The position numbers and the translations under genes are program-made. Below the pieces are notes generated by a model, which made no database searches, was not told the DNA's origin, and saw nothing but the letters and a program-made list of their open reading frames with translations. A DNA stretch of 64,000 nt, from NCBI RefSeq assembly GCF_024297185.1, contig NZ_JANCTD010000003.1:434001-498000 (forward strand). The letters run 5' to 3'. The first letter of the stretch is position 1; the number at the start of each line of letters is the position of its first letter. Shown one piece after another: positions 25,086 to 34,528 of this stretch. This DNA comes from Lewinella sp. JB7 (GTDB lineage: Bacteria > Bacteroidota > Bacteroidia > Chitinophagales > Saprospiraceae).

Positions 25086-25943
25086 CTATTGGTAGGCTTT
25101 TACTTCCTGGCGGGAGCTGCCGAGGCCATCGATGCCGAGCTCGACTACGTCACCGGGTTTGAGGAAACGGTTGGGTTTCATGCCGAGCCCGACCCCGCTG
25201 GGGGTGCCGGTACTGATCACGTCGCCGGGCAGCAGGGTCATGAAGCGACTAATGTAGCTGATGCACTCCGGAATGTTAAAGATGAAATCGGCCGTCGTGC
25301 TGTCCTGCACTTTTTCGTCGTTCACCTTCAGCCACAGACGCAGGTTATGGGGATCGTCGATCTCATCGGCCGTGGCGATCCAGGGGCCGAGGGGCGCGAA
25401 GGTGTCGGCGCTCTTGCCCTTCACCCACTGTCCGCCGCGCTCGATCTGGAAGGCGCGCTCACTCACGTCATTGTGCAGCACGTAGCCGGCTACGTGGTCC
25501 AGGGCCGCCGCTTCGGAGACGTAGCTGGCGCGTTTGCCGATCACTACGGCAAGCTCCACTTCCCAGTCGGTCTTGGTGCTGTCCCGCGGTATGATGATGG
25601 GGTCAAAGGGGCCGGTAATGGCGGACGTGGCCTTCATGAAGATCACGGGTTCGGTCGGCGGCTGGGCGCCGGTTTCGGCGGCGTGGGCCGCGTAATTCAT
25701 GCCGACGCACACGATCTTCGACGGGCGGGCGCAGGGGGCGGCCAGTCGCACGCCATCGTCCACTACCGGGCAGTTTGCTTCGTGCTGCTCCAGCCATTCC
25801 GTCAGGCGCCGGGGACCGTCGTTTCCAAAAAACTGTTCGTGGTAGTCTTCTCCGAAGCCGGAGACGTCGATGCGACTGCCGTCGGGACGGATGATTCCGG
25901 GGGCCGGCTGTCCCCGTTTGTCAATAAAGCGGATTAATTTCAT
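25086..25943 (-). CDS. fumarylacetoacetate hydrolase (FAH) family protein
   Basis: 285 residues from the ATG at 25943 (MKLIRFIDKRGQPAPGI); the upstream open frame has no family homology. FAH catalytic domain with VCVGMNYAAHAAETG, PVIFMKATSAITGP, the metal ligands in DWEVELAVVIGKRA, GYVLHNDVSER, KSADTFAPLGPW and LPGDVISTGTPSGVG. Members are Mg-dependent and cleave C-C bonds or hydrate/decarboxylate 2-oxo acids. As first gene of the operon it probably processes a 2-oxo acid arising from the D-amino acid steps, an inference from order. Minus-strand TATCTTTC (25949-25956) ends 5 nt before the ATG. Confidence 0.9.
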   Translation of the reverse strand: MKLIRFIDKRGQPAPGIIRPDGSRIDVSGFGEDYHEQFFGNDGPRRLTEWLEQHEANCPVVDDGVRLAAPCARPSKIVCVGMNYAAHAAETGAQPPTEPVIFMKATSAITGPFDPIIIPRDSTKTDWEVELAVVIGKRASYVSEAAALDHVAGYVLHNDVSERAFQIERGGQWVKGKSADTFAPLGPWIATADEIDDPHNLRLWLKVNDEKVQDSTTADFIFNIPECISYISRFMTLLPGDVISTGTPSGVGLGMKPNRFLKPGDVVELGIDGLGSSRQEVKAYQ

Positions 25944-25948
25944 AGCGC

Positions 25949-25956
25949 GAAAGATA
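25949..25956 (-). promoter_or_regulatory. -7-like element TATCTTTC before the FAH operon
   Basis: One mismatch from TAnnTTTG, 5 nt upstream of the FAH ATG on the minus strand, so the operon transcript may have almost no leader. Confidence 0.35.
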
Positions 25957-26762
25957 GCATTCCCGCAAGAAGCCGGTGCCCAGAGCTCTTCCCGCTCATA
26001 CCGCTCCCGCGACCCCGCCAAACTTTTAGTACAGGGGGGGCGGTACCGCAGGAGCAATAAATACCCATAAAGCAGTGCCACCACGGCAGCAGTCCGTATT
26101 CATAAACACCGGGACCGTCAGCGATCCGGCGCGTTCAATTACAGCGCAACCGTAGGATATTCCGGACCGGCAGCCTGGATCGTAAACGGCGTGCGACCCA
26201 GCACGGGCAAAGCCGAAAATAGCCGCCGATGCATTATTTTTTTCGCATTGATATTTGGGAAACACGGAGAAGTCTATCGAAAGCAGCATTAAATTTTATC
26301 ACCCAAATTTACTTTTCTATAATTTAAATAAGTCTACCCGAAAGACTATACACGCAAGTAACAGTTACGACACATACATATAAATGCATGCCGCCTCGGA
26401 CCCACTTGGCCAGGTTTTACGGTTACACTTTGTTATTTCTTGCCCATATAGTAGAATTTTTCTACCACTTGATAAATACTCCGGTATATTAGTAGAACAC
26501 CCGCAAGGAGCTCTCCACGGATAACTCCCCGCAAGCTTGCGTTTTACCACACTTTGAACAACACCCATACCTCCATTTAACCCGTACTGAGTTCGCCACG
26601 CGCGATACCCTCCGCACCGTGGGGCTACCCTACTACGGCACTACCGCCGTGCGGGGTACCTGCCTCGTAACCGTCCTTTTTTACTACACGATACCGTTCG
26701 TAGGCTGGTGCTATCCGTGGCATTATGTACACCTTATTCAAACACCCTAAAGATTCTATTTC
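25957..26762. other. long AT-rich non-coding region
   Basis: About 800 bp without a convincing gene. The segment 26220-26580 is much AT-richer than the rest of the window (runs such as TAAATTTTATC and TATAATTTAAATAAG). It includes a 12-bp palindrome followed by TTTT at 26530-26545 (CGCAAGCTTGCG). From 26583 to about 26745 one frame stays open for some 55 codons, but without a plausible start or recognisable product. Possibly a long leader or control region for the exported protein at 26763, or a decayed insertion. No repeat ends or transposase seen. Confidence 0.45.
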
Positions 26763-29486
26763 ATGCAATACTTTACTCAACCAATATGCAGGATACTAAG
26801 CTGTATCCTCCCCTGCCTTATGCTGGCATCCCTGCCGTATACCGTGCAGGCCGGTTCCTCTTCCCAGGAAATTCCGGGAGACCGGGACAACGACGGCATC
26901 CCCGACGAGGAAGACACCTGTCCGGACCGGGCCAACCGCGACCAACTGCTGTTCAACTACTACCCGGATGCGGACGGCGACTCCTACGGCACGGATGAGG
27001 GGGTCGTTCAGGCCTGCGACCAACCCGCCGGCTACACCACCCGGGGGGGCGACTGCAACGATACCGATCCGGACATCAACCCGGGGGCGTTAGACGTGAA
27101 TGATGTTACGTTCCTGGCTTTTGAAGACGAGGTAGACGGTATCGATAACAACTGCGATGGAAGTATCGACGAAGGCCTTATAGGCAGCAAGGACCGTTCG
27201 CAGCCAGCTTTCTACGAACCGGAGTGCGCGGAGACCGGGAGCGACTGGACGCTGAAACTGGATAAGGACGCCACCAATCAGCGATACTTTGTAGTAGAAA
27301 ATGGCCGGAGTACCCTAACCGTGCCCGGCAATGATCCGCAGCAGCGTATCCGGATCGAGCGGTTTATTGATTCCCATTACGATATAGATAAATTCTCCTT
27401 CTCCGTTAAGGCGCGTAAGTCAACCGGCAACGGGAGTAATAGCCTGTGGATAAGGGCGAACGATGGAGAATGGAGCACGTTCGACTTCAATGCCGGCGAT
27501 ACGTTTGACTGGTTTACGTTTAAGCTCCCACGCTTAGAGTACGGTAACAACAACATCGATATAGTATCGCGGGTGGATGGCACCGACGTAGACCTGTTCC
27601 TACTGGATATTGGCGGAGACCCCCCCTCTTACTATGAGTGGGACCCCGACTACCGGGACGAGTGCGGCGGGGTGTTCTTCGACCCCAATCGCGCCCCGAC
27701 CGCCCTGGCCACGGCCGACGTCACCTCCGGCGTCGCACCGCTCACCGTCCGGTTTGACGGCAGCGGGTCTTCCGATCCGGAAGAAGACTCCCTCAGCTAC
27801 CACTGGGAATGGGAAGGCGGCTCGGCGACCGGCATGACGCCCACGGCCACTTTCGCGCCGGGCATTTACGAGGTTACCCTGACGGTAATGGACCCGGTCA
27901 GAAATACCGACCAGGCGACCATCTCCATTGTTGCCTCGGATGCGAACGTCGACCCCACTACGGAATTCTGGCTGGAGGCGGAGTGTGCCGAGGTCGGCAG
28001 CCACTGGCAATACCTGGAGGATACCACGGCTTCGGTCGGCCGCTCGGTAGTGGTAACCGACCGGCGTTCCGTAACCGCACCTCCGGACGATCTGCCCGAA
28101 AATCGGCTGCGCTTCTACCTCTACGGGGCGGAGGCCGGCAATTACCGGCTTTTTGCCCGCATCAGCGCGCCCGGTCCGGACAACGATTCCTACTGGGTCC
28201 GCGTAAACGAGGGACCGTGGTTACGCTGGCGTGACGGGATCCGGCGCGACGGAAGCTACGCGTGGAACCGCTACCGCGATCACCTGCTCTCCCTCACGGA
28301 CGGTGACAATACCGTGGATTTTGCCTACCGCGAGAGCAATACCGAACTGGATAAGATCCACCTCAACCTGACGGGCGAAATGCCCACCGGCCTGGGACTG
28401 ACGGCGAGTAACTGTACGCCCTTCATCGACACCGACGGGGACGGGGTGGCGGACGATCAGGACAATTGTCCGAACCTGCCTAACCCCGACCAGACCTTGC
28501 CGATCTTCTACGGCGACTTCGACGGCGACGGCTACGGTGACCCCGACGATACCGTACGTGCCTGTACGGCCCCGGTAAATTACGTCGACAATGACCTGGA
28601 CAACTGCCCCGCCCTCAACACTTTGTACAACATAGATTCCGATAACGACGGGGTCGGCGACGCCTGTGACGAGGATTATTCCGGTCCTACCAACTTCTGG
28701 CTGGAGGCGGAGTGCGGCATGGTCAGTGCCGGATGGCGGCCGGGCAATTTCGGCGGTGCATCCAACGGAAAGTACCGGTACTACCTGGGACAACCGCACT
28801 TTAACGAACCCACTGCGACCGACCCCGCGGCGGAGCTCACTTTCCCCCTTACTATCACCGAAGCGGGAGATTACCAGGTGTTCCTGCGGATGAACGCGGT
28901 AGACAACGGCAAGAACTCCTTCTGGGTGCGTTTCGATCAGGGAGAATGGGTACAGATGTGGCAGGAGATCGGAGGCACCCAGCTCAAAACGTCCGGCTTC
29001 GAATGGAAGCAGGTCAACGACAGTGGCATCGCGGTTTCCTTCCCGCTCGTACCGGGTGACCATACGCTAACGATCGCGAACCGGGAACCGGGCACCCAGC
29101 TGGACAAAGTCTTCATTACGGCACGCTCCGCCGCGCCCACCGATGTAGGTCTGCCGGCCGGCAATTGCGGTGCCGCGCCGCTTGCTCGAAATGTAGCCGT
29201 ACCGGTCAATCGTCCTCCGATTACCCGCTCCGCCGCTCCCGATCTGTCCCTTTACCCCAATCCGGTGGCCGATGAACTCACTCTGGAAACGACCAGTCTC
29301 TACGTCGGACAGGTACTGGCCCGCATCTACGACGTCAACGGTCGGATGATCCGGGAACTGACTTACGACAAGGCGGCCGAGCGCTTACAGCGGAGTGTCG
29401 ACGTCCGTGCATTCGCGCCGGGCGTCTATCGTCTCCAGCTGATCGAGGGTGACCGGCAAGTTGCCCGGTCGTTCGTCCGCCACTAG
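26763..29486 (+). CDS. T9SS-exported protein with thrombospondin-3, PKD and repeated EAEC domains
   Basis: 907 residues. Signal peptide ends near SLPYTVQA. Domains in order: thrombospondin-3-type calcium repeats (about 35-75, DRDNDGIPDEEDTCPD), a MopE-like metal motif (GDCNDTDPDINPGA ... DGIDNNCDGSIDEG, about 95-140), beta-domain A (about 149-285), PKD (about 312-390), domain B (about 402-537), a second TSP3 block (about 555-640), domain C (about 643-790), and a type A T9SS sorting domain (LYPNPVADELTLE ... GVYRLQLIEGDRQVARSFV, about 828-907). Domains A, B and C are divergent copies of one unit starting F-x-EAEC with N-S-x-WVR and a terminal LDK pattern, resembling CBM6-like carbohydrate binders. 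Cell-surface adhesin or glycan-binding protein is the best guess. No enzyme domain. Confidence 0.85.
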   Translation: MQYFTQPICRILSCILPCLMLASLPYTVQAGSSSQEIPGDRDNDGIPDEEDTCPDRANRDQLLFNYYPDADGDSYGTDEGVVQACDQPAGYTTRGGDCNDTDPDINPGALDVNDVTFLAFEDEVDGIDNNCDGSIDEGLIGSKDRSQPAFYEPECAETGSDWTLKLDKDATNQRYFVVENGRSTLTVPGNDPQQRIRIERFIDSHYDIDKFSFSVKARKSTGNGSNSLWIRANDGEWSTFDFNAGDTFDWFTFKLPRLEYGNNNIDIVSRVDGTDVDLFLLDIGGDPPSYYEWDPDYRDECGGVFFDPNRAPTALATADVTSGVAPLTVRFDGSGSSDPEEDSLSYHWEWEGGSATGMTPTATFAPGIYEVTLTVMDPVRNTDQATISIVASDANVDPTTEFWLEAECAEVGSHWQYLEDTTASVGRSVVVTDRRSVTAPPDDLPENRLRFYLYGAEAGNYRLFARISAPGPDNDSYWVRVNEGPWLRWRDGIRRDGSYAWNRYRDHLLSLTDGDNTVDFAYRESNTELDKIHLNLTGEMPTGLGLTASNCTPFIDTDGDGVADDQDNCPNLPNPDQTLPIFYGDFDGDGYGDPDDTVRACTAPVNYVDNDLDNCPALNTLYNIDSDNDGVGDACDEDYSGPTNFWLEAECGMVSAGWRPGNFGGASNGKYRYYLGQPHFNEPTATDPAAELTFPLTITEAGDYQVFLRMNAVDNGKNSFWVRFDQGEWVQMWQEIGGTQLKTSGFEWKQVNDSGIAVSFPLVPGDHTLTIANREPGTQLDKVFITARSAAPTDVGLPAGNCGAAPLARNVAVPVNRPPITRSAAPDLSLYPNPVADELTLETTSLYVGQVLARIYDVNGRMIRELTYDKAAERLQRSVDVRAFAPGVYRLQLIEGDRQVARSFVRH

Positions 29487-29514
29487 GCGGTTACGTTCAC
29501 CACTTTATTTAATG

Positions 29515-29546
29515 AGGGCCGGACCTGCGGGTGCCGGCCCTTTTTG
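29515..29546 (+). terminator. rho-independent terminator after the T9SS protein gene
   Basis: AGGGCCGG (29515-29522) pairs with CCGGCCCT (29534-29541) around an 11-nt loop and is followed by TTTTTG. It lies 28 bp after the stop at 29486. Confidence 0.8.
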
Positions 29547-29590
29547 TTGGTTACCCACATAGCCGCCGGGGTTTTGTGGATAACTTTTTG

Positions 29591-29620
29591 TTTGAAAAAG
29601 GCGTTTTCTGGGTACCTTGC
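29591..29620 (+). promoter_or_regulatory. candidate dnaE promoter
   Basis: TTTG at 29591-29594, an 18-bp spacer and TACCTTGC at 29613-29620, 23 bp before the ATG at 29644. It has both elements with Bacteroidota-like spacing but uses the variant -7 sequence. Confidence 0.45.
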
Positions 29621-29643
29621 CGGGGCCCGAAAGTCCGACCATT

Positions 29644-32600
29644 ATGCCCGAATTTTGCCACCTCCACTGCCACACCCAGTACTCCTTGCTAGACGGCGCG
29701 TCCGAGATCGGGGTGATGATGGACAAGGCGGTGGCCGACGGGCAAAAGGGCGTGGCCCTGACCGATCACGGCAATATGTTCGGGGCGTTCAAGTTCGTCG
29801 CCGAAGCCGATAAGCGTGGGATTAAGCCCATGATCGGCTGCGAATTTTACCTCGTGGAGGATCGCCACAAGAAAGCCTTCAGCCGGGCCAACGGGGAGCG
29901 GGACAATCGCTACCACCAGCTCATGCTGGCCAAGAATAAACAGGGTTACCAGAACCTCGCCAAGCTGTGTAGCATCGGCTACATCGAGGGACTGTACGGT
30001 AAGTACCCGCGGATCGATAAGTCCCTCATTGCCCAGTACAGCGAGGGGGTCATCGCCAGCAGTTGCTGCATCGGCGCGGAGTTGCCCCAGCTGCTCATGC
30101 AGGGCAAGGACGAAGAAGCCGAGACGGCGCTGAAGTGGTGGCTCGATATTTTCGGCGAGGATTACTACATCGAACTGCAGCGTCACCGCGGACTGGACAA
30201 CATCGACAACCTCGGCGTCAGTCAGGAAGACATCAACCAGAAGCTGCTCCGCCTCGCCCGTAAGCACGACGTGAAGGTGATCTGTACCAACGACAGCCAC
30301 TACGTCGAGGAAGACGATTACCTGCCCCACGATATCCTGCTGTGCGTGAATACCGGCAGCCTCATGGAGGACATGAGCCGCTTCAAGTTCCCGAGCTCCG
30401 ACTTTTACTTCAAGTCGCAACAGGAAATGGGCCAGTTGTTCCAGGACGTGCCGGAGAGCGTGGCCAACACCATGGAGATCCACGACAAGATCGAGCACCT
30501 GAAGCTGACCAGCGACGTACTGTTGCCCAACTTCCCGATGCCGGCCGGCTTCACCTCCCAGGACGACTACCTGCGGCACCTGACGTACGAAGGTGCCAAA
30601 AAGCGCTACGGTGAACTCACCGCCCAGGTGACCGAACGCCTCGACTTCGAACTCGAGGTCATCAAGGCTTCGGGTTACCCCGGTTACTTCCTCATCGTCC
30701 AGGACTTTACCGATGCGGCCAGAAAAATGGGCGTGAGCGTCGGCCCCGGCCGGGGATCGGCGGCGGGTTCGGCCGTAGCCTACTGTACCGGAATCACGAA
30801 CATCGACCCCATTAAGTACGACCTGCTGTTCGAGAGATTCCTGAATCCCGAACGGGTATCCATGCCCGACATCGACATCGACTTCGACGACGTGGGTCGC
30901 CAGAAGGTAATCGATTACGTGATCGATAAGTACGGCCAGCAACAGGTGGCCCAGATCATTACCTATGGCACGATGGCCGCCCGCTCCTCTCTGCGCGACG
31001 TAGGGCGCGTCATGGACGTGCCCCTCAGCGAAGTGGATAAGGTAGCTAAGTCCTTCCCCGCCCAGCTCGGCGCCACGCTCCGCGACGTGCTTGCGCCTAA
31101 GGATATTCACCCCAAACTAAAGAGCAAGCTCAACGGCGACGATACCGAGAAGGCCTACCGCTTCCGCCAGATGGCCGAGCAAAACGACCAGATCGGCGAG
31201 CTGATCCGTACCGCCGGTAAGCTCGAGGGCAGTATCCGCAACACCGGCGTCCACGCCTGCGGGGTCGTGATCACCCCTACCCCGGTGACGGACCACGTCC
31301 CCGTCACGGCCGACAAGGACACGGGGATGTACATCAGCCAGTTCGACAACTCCGTCGCGGAAACCGCCGGCCTGCTGAAGATGGACTTCCTGGGCCTCAA
31401 AACGCTGAGCATCATCAAGGATGCTCTCGTTATGGTGAAGGAAAACCACGGCGTCGACATTGACATCGATGCCATCCCCCTTGACGACGAACTGACCTAC
31501 GCCCTCTTCCAACGCGGCGAGACGAACGGCATCTTCCAGTACGAGTCGGGCGGGATGCAGAAGCACATGAAGAACCTCAAGCCGACGACCTTCGACGACT
31601 TGATCGCCATGAACGCCCTGTACCGGCCCGGTCCGCTGGAGTACATCCCCGAATTCATCGAGCGCAAGCACGGCCGCAAACCAATCGTGTACACCCTCGA
31701 CGGGGAGGAGCAGTACCTCAAGGAGACCTTCGGCATCTACGTATACCAGGAGCAGATCATGTTGCTCTCCCAGTCGATCGCCGGCTTCTCCAAGGGACAG
31801 GCTGACGTCCTTCGCAAGGCCATGGGTAAGAAGCAGAAGGCGGTGCTCGACAAGATGTTCCCCACCTTCATCGAGGGGGGCAAGGCCAAGGGTCACCCCG
31901 AGGACAAGCTCGGCAAGATCTGGAAGGACTGGGAAGCCTTCGCCTCCTACGCCTTTAACAAGTCGCACTCGACCTGCTACGCCTTCGTCGCATACCAGAC
32001 GGCCTACCTGAAGGCGCACTACCCCGGGGAGTACATGGCCGCCGTACTGACCCACAACAAGTCGGACATCGGTAAGCTCACCTTCTTCCTCAAGGAGTGT
32101 AAGCGCATGAACGTACCCGTACTCGGGCCGGACATCAACGAAAGCCAGTCCGAATTCTCGGTCAATAAGGACGGGGCGATCCGTATCGGCATGACGGCCC
32201 TGAAGGGGGTCGGGGAAGGGCCGGTCGAAGCCATCCTGAAGGCCCGGGCGGAAAAGGGCCCCTTCGAGTCGGTCTTTCACCTCATGCAGCGCGTGGAACC
32301 GGGCACCGTCAATAAGCGGGTCCTGGAAGCACTGGTCGACGCCGGCGCCTTCGACTGCTTCGAAGCGGTGCACCGCGCCCAGTATTTCGCGCCCAGCGAG
32401 AAGTACGACAGCTACCTGGAGCACGTCACCAAGTACGCCAACGCCTACCAGAGTCAGTTGGCGTCGGCGGCGTCTTCCCTCTTCGGGGCCATGCAGGAAG
32501 AAATTTTACCCGACGAGCCCTCCCCGCCCGACGCGCGCGAGTGGAACCTGCCCGAAAAGCTCATGCGGGAGAAGGAGGTCACCGGCATCTACGTCAGCGG

Positions 32601-33183
32601 CCACCCCCTCGACGGCTACAAGCTCGAGATCGATAACTACGTGACCTGCTCGCTAGCGGAACTCGACCCTCAGAAGTACGGCAAGATCACCCTGCGTCTG
32701 GCCGGCATGATCAGCGGTGCGCGCCACATGGTGAGCAAGAACGGCAATGGCTGGGGCATTTTCGAACTCAGCGACTTCGACGAAACCATTGAGTTCAAGC
32801 TCTTCGGGGAGGACTACGAAAAGTATAAGCACGTCCTCAATCAGGGTAAGGCCGTCTTCGTCAAGGCCAACTACCGACCGAAGTGGAACAGCGACGAGGT
32901 CGAGATCAGCGTCAGCGAGGTAAAGCTACTGGAAGGCATCGGCCGCGAAATGACGGAGGCCATCATCCTCAAACTTCCCCTCCGCGATCTGAGCCCGGAG
33001 CTGGTGATCTCCCTCGACGAGCTCTGCCAGAAGTACCAGGGGCGGCAGAAACTGCGCATGGTCTTCTACGATGCCGAGGACGATCTCAAACTGAAGATGT
33101 TCAGCCTGAAGCGGACCGTCGATGCCGACACCGAATTCATCAACGAGATCGAGCGCCTGGGCATCAAGTACCGGGTAGCCTAA
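29644..33183 (+). CDS. dnaE: DNA polymerase III subunit alpha
   Basis: 1179 residues from the ATG at 29644 (the in-frame TTG at 29617 overlaps the promoter). N-terminal PHP domain HLHCHTQYSLLDGAS and LTDHGNMFGAFKFV; palm with GPGRGSAAGSAVAYCTGI and catalytic aspartates in MPDIDIDFDD; fingers YRPGPLEYIPEFIERKHGR; then tandem HhH (DAGAFDCF region) and an OB-fold (KITLRLAGMISGARH, about 1010-1080). This is the replicative polymerase catalytic subunit. Size and motifs mark the DnaE1 type. It ends 6 bp before the convergent oxidoreductase gene. Confidence 0.97.
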   Translation: MPEFCHLHCHTQYSLLDGASEIGVMMDKAVADGQKGVALTDHGNMFGAFKFVAEADKRGIKPMIGCEFYLVEDRHKKAFSRANGERDNRYHQLMLAKNKQGYQNLAKLCSIGYIEGLYGKYPRIDKSLIAQYSEGVIASSCCIGAELPQLLMQGKDEEAETALKWWLDIFGEDYYIELQRHRGLDNIDNLGVSQEDINQKLLRLARKHDVKVICTNDSHYVEEDDYLPHDILLCVNTGSLMEDMSRFKFPSSDFYFKSQQEMGQLFQDVPESVANTMEIHDKIEHLKLTSDVLLPNFPMPAGFTSQDDYLRHLTYEGAKKRYGELTAQVTERLDFELEVIKASGYPGYFLIVQDFTDAARKMGVSVGPGRGSAAGSAVAYCTGITNIDPIKYDLLFERFLNPERVSMPDIDIDFDDVGRQKVIDYVIDKYGQQQVAQIITYGTMAARSSLRDVGRVMDVPLSEVDKVAKSFPAQLGATLRDVLAPKDIHPKLKSKLNGDDTEKAYRFRQMAEQNDQIGELIRTAGKLEGSIRNTGVHACGVVITPTPVTDHVPVTADKDTGMYISQFDNSVAETAGLLKMDFLGLKTLSIIKDALVMVKENHGVDIDIDAIPLDDELTYALFQRGETNGIFQYESGGMQKHMKNLKPTTFDDLIAMNALYRPGPLEYIPEFIERKHGRKPIVYTLDGEEQYLKETFGIYVYQEQIMLLSQSIAGFSKGQADVLRKAMGKKQKAVLDKMFPTFIEGGKAKGHPEDKLGKIWKDWEAFASYAFNKSHSTCYAFVAYQTAYLKAHYPGEYMAAVLTHNKSDIGKLTFFLKECKRMNVPVLGPDINESQSEFSVNKDGAIRIGMTALKGVGEGPVEAILKARAEKGPFESVFHLMQRVEPGTVNKRVLEALVDAGAFDCFEAVHRAQYFAPSEKYDSYLEHVTKYANAYQSQLASAASSLFGAMQEEILPDEPSPPDAREWNLPEKLMREKEVTGIYVSGHPLDGYKLEIDNYVTCSLAELDPQKYGKITLRLAGMISGARHMVSKNGNGWGIFELSDFDETIEFKLFGEDYEKYKHVLNQGKAVFVKANYRPKWNSDEVEISVSEVKLLEGIGREMTEAIILKLPLRDLSPELVISLDELCQKYQGRQKLRMVFYDAEDDLKLKMFSLKRTVDADTEFINEIERLGIKYRVA

Positions 33184-33189
33184 CCGCGC

Positions 33190-34470
33190 CTACGCCAGGC
33201 TCATCCGGTAGTACGGCCCGAGCAGCCGGTTCGCGCTACGGTTGTTGGTGATGCGCTCCGTCGCGGGATCCCATTCCAGCGGTTTTCCGAGCCGGTAAGC
33301 GATATTGGCGAGCGAGCAGACGGAAGCCGTCCGGTGCCCCGTTTCCGCCGGACAACTCACTTCGCCCTCGCCCCGGATGGCCGCGAACCATTCGGCAAAG
33401 TGCGCCCGGTTAGCTCCGCCGGGGATGCGCTGCGGGCCGTCGCCGTACCCGATCAGTTCCTCCACGCTGCTGTCCAGAATCCCCCGGCTCACGTCGAGGG
33501 TGCCCTCGGTTCCGACGAAACGGACCGCGTTCCCGCGCCCGAATTGACGGTGGGTCACCTTCACCCCGTCGTCGTAGAAGAAGGTCAGCCCTTCCTGCGT
33601 ATCCCCCCCGGGCACGAAGAACCGGGTCGGGCCCGTATCGTCCTTCCCCAGGGCCCACTGCACGATGTCGAACATATGGGCACCCCAGTCGGTGACCATA
33701 CCGCCTCCGAATTCGGCGTAGTCCCGCCATTTCCCCCACATTTTCATTTCCTGGGTCGGCAGCAACGTTGGGTGATAGGGCCGCGTGACGGTGGGTCCGA
33801 TCCACGAGGTCCAGTCAAGGCCGTCGGGAACGGGCTGCCCCTCCAGATCGAAGGGGATCGGCGGTGGTCCGATGCTGACGATCGCCTCCCGGATCTCTCC
33901 CAGCTTACCCGCCTGAATCAGTTTCACCGCGTGGCGGAAGTTGTACATGGAACGCTGCATACTACCGGTCTGAAGGACCTTTCCGCTTTTCTCGGTGGCC
34001 TCGACCATGGCGCGACCTTCCTCAATGGTGTGCGCCAGTGGCTTTTCGCAGTACACGTGCAGCCCTTTCTCCAGCGCGGCGATACATATCGGGGCGTGCT
34101 GGTGATCGGGCGTGGCGATCAGCACGGCGTCCAGTCCGGAATGATCGATCAACGCCCGGTAGTCGGCGTAGGTGGCTATTTCCGGGACCGCCCCTGCCCC
34201 CGCGGCAGCGTGTTCCTCCCGTCTGGCCTTGGTATAGTACGCCAACTGGGCGGCGTGAACATCACAGGCGGCGATCACTTTGACCCCGTCCATCCGGGAC
34301 AGGACGCCGCTGAGCCCGTTGGCCTGCCGCCCGCACCCGATCACTCCGATCTGTAGGTCGGCGTTGGGGCTCCCCTTCCCCGGCAGCCCCGCCCGCATCC
34401 AGGAAGGAATAAGCGTGAAGGGTGCCGCGACGGCGGCGGTACGGAGCAGGGAACGACGGGTATGGGACAT
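33190..34470 (-). CDS. Tat-exported Gfo/Idh/MocA family oxidoreductase
   Basis: 426 residues. Twin-arginine signal at the N-terminus (HTRRSLLRTAAVAAPFTLIP). Rossmann motif IGVIGCGRQANGL, then EKPLAHTIEEGRAMV (the EKP motif of the family), and the dehydrogenase-fold C-terminal half with GGGMVTDWGAHMFDIVQWAL. NAD(P) is usually tightly bound in exported members. It is typical of Bacteroidota sugar or glycan processing (oxidation or glycosidase-like redox chemistry), but no glycan genes adjoin. Downstream gene on the same strand is an unrelated beta-barrel protein 58 bp upstream. Confidence 0.92.
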   Translation of the reverse strand: MSHTRRSLLRTAAVAAPFTLIPSWMRAGLPGKGSPNADLQIGVIGCGRQANGLSGVLSRMDGVKVIAACDVHAAQLAYYTKARREEHAAAGAGAVPEIATYADYRALIDHSGLDAVLIATPDHQHAPICIAALEKGLHVYCEKPLAHTIEEGRAMVEATEKSGKVLQTGSMQRSMYNFRHAVKLIQAGKLGEIREAIVSIGPPPIPFDLEGQPVPDGLDWTSWIGPTVTRPYHPTLLPTQEMKMWGKWRDYAEFGGGMVTDWGAHMFDIVQWALGKDDTGPTRFFVPGGDTQEGLTFFYDDGVKVTHRQFGRGNAVRFVGTEGTLDVSRGILDSSVEELIGYGDGPQRIPGGANRAHFAEWFAAIRGEGEVSCPAETGHRTASVCSLANIAYRLGKPLEWDPATERITNNRSANRLLGPYYRMSLA

Positions 34471-34528
34471 GGAAATTTTTTTGTGCCTGAATATACCGCA
34501 ACTCCCCCAATACGTCCCCCGGGCTGCG

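Noticed and set aside
29689-32424. Two long antisense frames within dnaE
   Set aside because: Codon-bias shadows of dnaE with no recognisable domains or start signals.
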